In this document: one piece after another, positions 57,775 through 64,000 of the stretch
Layout of the letters: every line of letters begins with the position of its first letter
Position numbering within the stretch: the stretch's first letter is position 1
Source of the DNA: Urechis unicinctus
Taxonomy: Eukaryota; Annelida; Polychaeta; Xenopneusta; Urechidae
DNA: 64,000 nt
NCBI GenBank assembly: GCA_034190875.2
Contig: CM067349.1
Location: 25,807,142 to 25,871,141 of the forward strand
Direction of reading: 5' to 3'
Notes under the pieces: model-generated
What the model was told of the DNA's origin: nothing
The model's database searches: none
The model's input: the letters and a program-made list of their open reading frames with translations, nothing else
Program-made: the position numbers and the translations under genes

Positions 57775-59296
57775 CTGATCAATATGTAGCATATTACTCA
57801 TAGGGAATATACGCAGATAAATCATGTCACAATGTAATGATAACACTGGATAATAATGCCAAGACTAGATATAATGACCTGTCACGTGCCAGAAACCTTG
57901 CCAAATTTCAAAATGATTTTCTACAATTAGAAATATGTATAGGATCATAAATGTTCCCAGATCCATTAATACTTAAGTGTAATTTACATTTACGATCCAT
58001 GCAGTATAGCAGTGACTTCTTTATGCAACGGCATCAGATAATTACATCTCTGCACACAATATGTTGATATATCAACGTCACAATAGCTCCCTATTACCCG
58101 CAGATTACACAGCAATAGCGCACGTTTCGCTTAGCTGACAGAGCGCCATTAATAATTCACCGACCATCAACCTTTAACTGCATGGGTATTGCTTGGTGAA
58201 TGTATATATATTTGAAATGAAAGAAACGAATAAATGATGATGCATATGCACATTAAGTAAGGGTGCCAATGAATGCAACAAACTGTTCTACAATGATTGC
58301 TCTAAAATGAATCAAATATAAGATCATGGACCACTGCAGTGAATATTTCAAGCTAAATGGTGTCTTCAATTGCTCCAAGCTTTGGCATTGACTGAATTTG
58401 TTTTGTACAGGGAATTCGATTTAAGCTCAATTGCACTCTGCCCGTTAATAAATTGTATGGATTCTTTTCTTGCTTTCAACATGCGTGCTCTCACATGAAC
58501 ATAGTAGCATCTCTGTTTTGGATGTAAAACATGTACTAGCGTTGACAATCATTGATCGCTCCTATGACTGTATAACCATGTTATGGCAAGCTTGAGCTGC
58601 TACGATGGCATCTTAAAACACTTCTTGTGTCTGCGAGTGTACCTTGTTAACTAACGCAACAATTGATCCTTAGTATCGCATTTTTATGGATGGTATGACC
58701 ATCATTGCAAATAGATACATTGCATCAAATGCATTGCAACAATTGTTCGTGTTGATGATATATCAGTGCATGCGTATTGTATTTGTGGTTGATTTTGTAT
58801 AGGTTATATGATCCTTACGGAGGCATACGCATATAACAATAATGAATACACGGATACATCCATAGGTAAGCCTTCGTCGCACTCTGTCTTGGCTTATTCG
58901 CGCGTGGAAGATGCCAGTTTGTACTTGCTTATAATGTGCAGGCAGAAATGTGAAGCAGTAAGCGATATGCGGTCGTCATCGTCATAATAGTAATTTGGCT
59001 ACATAAAACTCAAACAGGAATGTTGGTATTACTGGGCAATCTCTCAGCCTGCACTGTCCAAAAAGCTTGTTGTCAGGAAAAGCTTATATAACTATTAACT
59101 TTACTGCATGAACGTCTAATGAGTTATTCATACTCACTATTGGGCTTCTGTACGATTTTGCGTCTTTTAAATTTATATGCTCAAGAGGACATCGATCGCT
59201 CCTATGACTGTATAACACAGGACAGTAAGTAATTGGTAAATGCGGAAAAGCTGCCACTAACGAGAGTTTTGTATATTTTTGTTCATGATATATACG

Positions 59297-59306
59297 CCTC
59301 GCGAGA
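59297..59306. promoter_or_regulatory. CCTCGCGAGA box
   Basis: Exact box in the second half of the internal duplication of module T, copy III. The downstream block carries the same deletion as at 57,300, so these two share a recent origin. Confidence 0.35.
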
Positions 59307-59360
59307 ATGTATTATTTGTGATAAAGGGCGTCTGTTCCCATTAAGCGTGTAGATTAAACC

Positions 59361-60545
59361 TAGTAGATACCTCTACAGTTATCTTGCAAGCGTAATGCGA
59401 ACCCAGTTTAAATAACAGGAAGCTTGCGGCATTCTTTTAATGATTGTCTGCAAGGCAGTATATAAATGGGATCAGAATTGATCCCAATTTACTTTTCTCG
59501 GAACAACAATATAAATTTATCATAAATGTTTGGTCAGAGCAGTATACTAACGATTATATCAGATGAGTTAGACTATTCATGTAATATGATGAGTTATTCT
59601 GGTCGACGTCAAACATGATAATAATTACCTGCGAATTACTCACCAATAACTAACTCTTTATTAACTTGCCAGAACTTCATAAAGAAAGACACCGCCTATT
59701 ATTTTACATACGCGAATATAATTGTGGTGAATATAGGTGTGTCTATGATTAAATAAGAGCAGAGAAGAAAGACTAAGGGAGGTGGTGTCTGTGAAAATAA
59801 ATTAATCTGCTAAGAATTATTTATACAAATCGTTTTACATCAGTATAGAGTTTAGAAAAATTAATCTGTAAGATTTCTGCAGGCTGGAGTAAATATTTGA
59901 CCTCGAGCTGGGTTCTCACTTTTTTTTAGCTTGAATACCGACTCTTGATGGATGCCTTACTTTGTTTTAACCTGCGTGCTCTAGTATGAAATACTAATAC
60001 TGAGCTGCACGTATATCATCAACAAGTGCGGATGGTTTGTTGCTTTGGAGACACGGTTATGAAGTTGTGGCTTCAGTGTCTTTGCAGCATTATTATTCAC
60101 GGTTTACCATGAATAATCCGGTCCCTGCAAAATACATGAGAATGTTCATAATCTCATAATCATACATTTTGAAGGCACCTGGTCATGAGTTTTAATTATT
60201 GCGAGCAGTATGATACAAACCCATCTATATTCGTAGACTGTAGTTAATGTATGACATATGCTTTAAAACTTCACCTGCATGACTGACCAAGTAATAACCG
60301 CCAAGTTGCATATCCTGTATAGCACAGAAGAAACCGCTCTTGCCCACTAAATCATCGGCCACGAAGTCAAAGTCCGTGAATGCTGTTGCATATTAATGTT
60401 CATCAGGAACGACAGTCGGGATTTGTTATGCACGCTTTACATGCCTCTACTATATTTCAAGCGCGCTTTATGCCCAGTGCGTATGGCAATTAGTGCTCAA
60501 GTCCTTTAAAGCAAGACTGCGACATCTATTTGGGACTTGACCACA
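59361..60545. repeat. Module U, copy III
   Basis: Counterpart of 10,141-11,440; no supported gene. The match ends near TTTGGGACTTG (60,530), where copy I continues directly into module V. Confidence 0.8.
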
Positions 60546-62140
60546 TCATATTCGTGAATATTCTACAATAGCTTATGTTTTGATCTTCCAAGAGCAGTAC
60601 AACATAAAATAAATCGACATTCAACCACCACCATCACCATTAACCTCTACCATAACGACAATCCCAGCAATCCCAGTGATGTAATGCTATCACGCCTAGC
60701 ATAACTCATCTGGACACGTTCACATAACATAAGTTAATGATTCCTAATTGCTTTTGCATATTGATGAATATTTGGTAGAATGTTGATAGATTTATAGTTC
60801 GTGAGATTTGTCTCAAGTGTCTACCAGGAAGAACATTATGGACTCACGATATCATTTGATCACTGGAGGAAGAACCAACAGAAATCCGACTGATTCAATA
60901 ATTTGATGGACACACTAGCATAAAGACTGCGCTATATGTAATGCAAGGTGATACCACCATTTTGATAGTACCCTATTGACATTCACGTGGCAAAAAGAAT
61001 AGTAAAGGTGATACAGCATATCAGAGTTTTCCATCGATTTGTTTAATTCATTATGAAGCGTTGAAGAATATATACTACTGGTAAATCTGAATGCATATGG
61101 ATAAACATTAGTGTGTTAAAATGGATACATGGCAGCGCCTTAGTGTCGAGCTTTGTTGATACGAATTGTCAGTTGTCTAACATCAAACACTGAGAGGATG
61201 AATTATTGCAATGCTTATGTTCTATGATCAAAGGCTACAGTGGTTTGCATACATTAAGCTAAAGCGGCCGATGCTGAAATTGTACAAATCTCGGATTATA
61301 GATGGGTCATAGTCTGCCACCTTCCTCCCGAAAAGTCTACGTCGCTTAGTTGTACAAATTCTCATTGTGAGGTATATCACCGGCAATTCTATTGCCAAAA
61401 AGGGCACCTTGTATTGCAAATGGTGCTTTGGCAGGCATCAATAACGCGACATATTTGACATTTAAATGTCGCAGAGGGTCGTTCAATGTATGCATAGATG
61501 AAATAGTCACCTATTGTGATAAAACCATTCAAATATAAGGTAAATTGGTACAATGACTGGCTGCTTATGTATTAGCTACCATCCATCAAGTTCCATTGAT
61601 TAAGAACTGGACATATCAACGCAGTCTTTGAATTGATTGTCGTGTTTGCACTAGGTCGCTCAATTGGGAAACCATGGACAGCTTCATACCGCAGAATAAA
61701 ACAATATAAATGCATCAGACATCAAATGCCATAATCCACAGGAGTCGCAAGATCAGCCAAGACTATATCCACCACTGAATATTACATCCCAAAGTGCGTT
61801 ATTACTAAACCGTTATTTGCGTGCGTTTGCTGTGTAAGTACAATAGTTTGTTGTTTTCAATCAACAAATTAACCTAAAAGTATTTTATATACGATATGAC
61901 CAGCAAAGGAAACATGAAACCATATTTGTGTCGTTACGTCGGATGACTGATCGTTGACCATTTGTGATTCTTGTAACAACTATTCTGCATCAATATTGCA
62001 CGTCGTTGCTTTTAAATCACTGGTGCATTTAGGGCTTACTTTGTATAGATTGTATGTAACAAACCACATATATTGCTAACAGACTTTATCTTTTCTTCGC
62101 TTAGCTAGTTTCTTTCAATTGCTAATAGCTGACAAGAACT
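60546..62140. other. Segment between U and V in copy III, partly P-like
   Basis: Copy I lacks this stretch. ACTGAGAGGATG...TTATTG at about 61,188 resembles module P (52,330), and CACCTATTGTGATA at 61,509 resembles 51,897, so part of it is a very diverged P module. The rest (60,560-61,150) has no recognised partner. No gene is supported; the 63-codon minus frame at 61,228-61,419 lacks family features. Confidence 0.45.
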
Positions 62141-62179
62141 AGTCAATTCACTGCATGCCTTTTGCTCATGATATAATCG

Positions 62180-62189
62180 CCTCGCGAGA
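62180..62189. promoter_or_regulatory. CCTCGCGAGA box
   Basis: Exact box; corresponds to 11,471 in copy I. Confidence 0.4.
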
Positions 62190-63181
62190 GTGCGTTACTT
62201 CCGATATCGGGAGGCGAATCGGCGACTGCTTCCTGCTTCTCGTGTCATTGCCGCTACGCTGTTGTAGTCCATAATTACAAACTTGCAAAACACTTCTGTT
62301 TTTAACGAACGAAATTAATGAGAGAGGTAATACATTCTATTTTTCACCATAATTTATGAATTCGTATTTCCACAAGGATTGCGTATAGAAGAGTTGATAT
62401 ATTAGATCATAGCATTCTGGAGTAAATATTGCAAGCTATATTGTGTCCTCACTTAGTTCAAGTTGATGAATCATTCTTCTGGGAAATAGCTTCAAGCTCA
62501 ATTGCATTTGGACCATTACCAATCTTGATGGATTTCTTGACGGGTTTGAACTTGGGTGTTCTTACATGAGCATAGTTATATGGCTGTGCTGAATATATAC
62601 CAATCAATCAATCAATGCGGATGCTTTGTTTCCTGCAAAGCCGCCCAACTATGGAAGTGTCACTTTAGTTCTCATGCCGCATTATTAATCGTACAGGACC
62701 ACCAAGCTTAAAGGGGATCCTGTACATTATCCAAGAATGTGCAAATATACAAACAACCTGTCTAGACTATATGTATAATATGTGCTGCAAGGCGCTTCCG
62801 GAATGGCCGTCCAAGCAATAACCACCACATTGCTTGTCTTGCTGAGCAGAATAGGCACCGCTTTTGACCACCAAATTATTGGTGACTGCGAACCATGTAG
62901 TCAAAGGTCGTTGTGTTGGTCAATATTCTTGAACATAGGAAGGCGGGAATATTTATATACATGCCTATATAGTATAACACGTGCCCTTTATGACCAACTC
63001 GCATTGCATCTATGTGGTATAAGTTCATTAGCACATTTTATTAATCATGCGTATACAGTATGATTTATATAAGGATATCGATCGTTCCTAGGCCCGTATC
63101 ATGCAGGACAGCAAATCATTGCCAATGCAGATAAGCCGCACTATCGAGGGTTTCGCTTGCGTTTTGTTTGCTATATATTCG

Positions 63182-63191
63182 CCTCGTGAGA
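63182..63191. promoter_or_regulatory. CCTCGTGAGA box (variant)
   Basis: Corresponds to the exact box at 12,689. A single C-to-T change at a CpG breaks the palindrome, as expected from CpG decay. Confidence 0.3.
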
Positions 63192-63650
63192 GTGTGTTAT
63201 TTGTGATAATGGGTGATGAATTGACTTCTGCTTCCTATTATCACATTGCGCCGTGAAGGTCGACAGCGTGAGATAGCCTCCTGTCAAGGTTGCTTCGATG
63301 TTGTAGCCAATAATATCAAACCTGCCATAAGCATAAGATGATAATCATGGAGCTAATGCGGGTTGCTGGAATGGTTTTGTTGCGGTAGAAGTGATGGGAT
63401 ATCCGTGTAGGTAAGTTCTCCCGGGGACATAAAGTGATTGCCCATGTAGTGTGAACTATGAGAGATGCATATCACCTTCCTGTGTGAACCAAGTTTGGTG
63501 CTCTGTTCCCTGGCTATTTTGTTGGTATAAGGATTGTGGACCTTAAGGATTGCCGACTGAATATCGTTTTAATTGCAACGGCAGCTAACAGTGATATACT
63601 GTTCGATGCGTATATGTACATAATTTACTATCAGCCATGGAGAAATAACA

Positions 63651-64000
63651 TTATTCTACCCAATTTGTTCTAGTTGTAGTGGCTGTAATCACATATATTA
63701 TTCATCATAACACTCACTGCGTTAGATGCAATGTATAATGCTCATTGTTCAATATTTCATTGTGTCTGCATTAACACATGGCTGCTCGGGTCAGCTTAGA
63801 AAATGGATATTTTGGTCGCGCGAGTTCTCTGTTTGTGACAATTTGTACCCTGCGGAATCACAGAACAATTGTCAAGTGAACCATGTCATTTCAGTGGAAT
63901 TACTGACAATATGACAATTACATATTTGCACAATAACTAATGCAGCCACAGGGCTCAAAATAATTCTGAGAAGTCGATCTAAGCTCGATTGCTGATTGCT
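63651..64000. repeat. Module H, copy III (cut by window end)
   Basis: Counterpart of 42,090-42,377, ending at GCTGATTGCT. In copy II the next 200 bases are a TA tract and then the THAP cassette; what follows here is outside the window. Confidence 0.8.

Larger units (their letters stand above)
56641..59360. repeat. Module T, copy III
   Basis: Counterpart of 6,231-9,360 and 38,381-41,520. The GTATAACACAGG...GCGTGTAGATTAAAC stretch occurs twice here (57,211-57,361 and 59,208-59,359), an internal duplication not seen in copies I and II. Confidence 0.8.
62141..63600. repeat. Module V, copy III
   Basis: Counterpart of 11,441-13,139. It includes a locally different (CAAT)n run, CCAATCAATCAATCAATG, near 62,600. 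The 93-codon frame at 62,782-63,063 is not open in copy I. Confidence 0.8.

Overview
This is an AT-rich eukaryotic window. It is almost certainly animal DNA: the only recognisable coding remnants are a THAP zinc-finger gene and a fragment resembling the C-terminal cytoplasmic domain of P2X7 receptors, both with GT-AG (or GC-AG) introns. A marine invertebrate would fit, but the species cannot be named from the sequence. No tRNA, rRNA, CRISPR array or bacterial-style operon was seen.

Most of the window is non-coding, diverged direct repeats. Anchoring by eye gives a recurring order of modules, named here P, Q, R, S, T, U, V and H. Copy I is 0-13 kb (R 1.9, S 3.5, T 6.2, U 10.1, V 11.4 kb). Copy II is 13.9-42.4 kb (P 13.9, Q 32.8, R 35.7, S 36.9, T 38.4, remnant U/V 41.5, H 42.1 kb). 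Copy III is 50.9-64 kb (P 50.9, Q 53.1, S 54.8, T 56.6, U 59.4, V 62.1, H 63.65 kb; R missing). All copies lie in the same orientation. Subtracting later insertions leaves an ancestral tandem unit of roughly 14-16 kb. A still more diverged copy seems to lie at 47.8-48.8 kb. The modules carry relic open frames but no gene I can support.

In copy II, module P is followed by a local array of six units (15,406-32,748), mostly about 3.0 kb and nearly identical by eye. Copy III has only a single version at the same place. Each unit carries a conserved imperfect hairpin (about 94-104 nt), a fortuitous 87-codon frame, and a variable (TA)/(TAGA)-rich block; unit 2 has lost the block. Long pure (TA)n and (CA)n tracts have expanded at several sites where the sister copy has ordinary sequence.

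A compositionally different cassette of about 3 kb (42.6-45.6 kb) interrupts the repeats. On the + strand it holds a five-exon THAP gene whose splice phases fit exactly, but which lacks an ATG and the large central part expected of its relatives. On the - strand, tail to tail with it, is a two-exon P2X7-C-terminal-like pseudogene. CRE-like and YY1-like sites sit at both outer ends. At 48,847-50,329 a non-autonomous DNA transposon with inverted, iterated GTTTCGTACAC ends is flanked by a 7-bp target duplication.

No working new system is demonstrated. The leads most worth testing are the conserved hairpin, the repeatedly retained CCTCGCGAGA palindrome, the phased 16-bp palindromes, and the convergent THAP/P2X7-like cassette.
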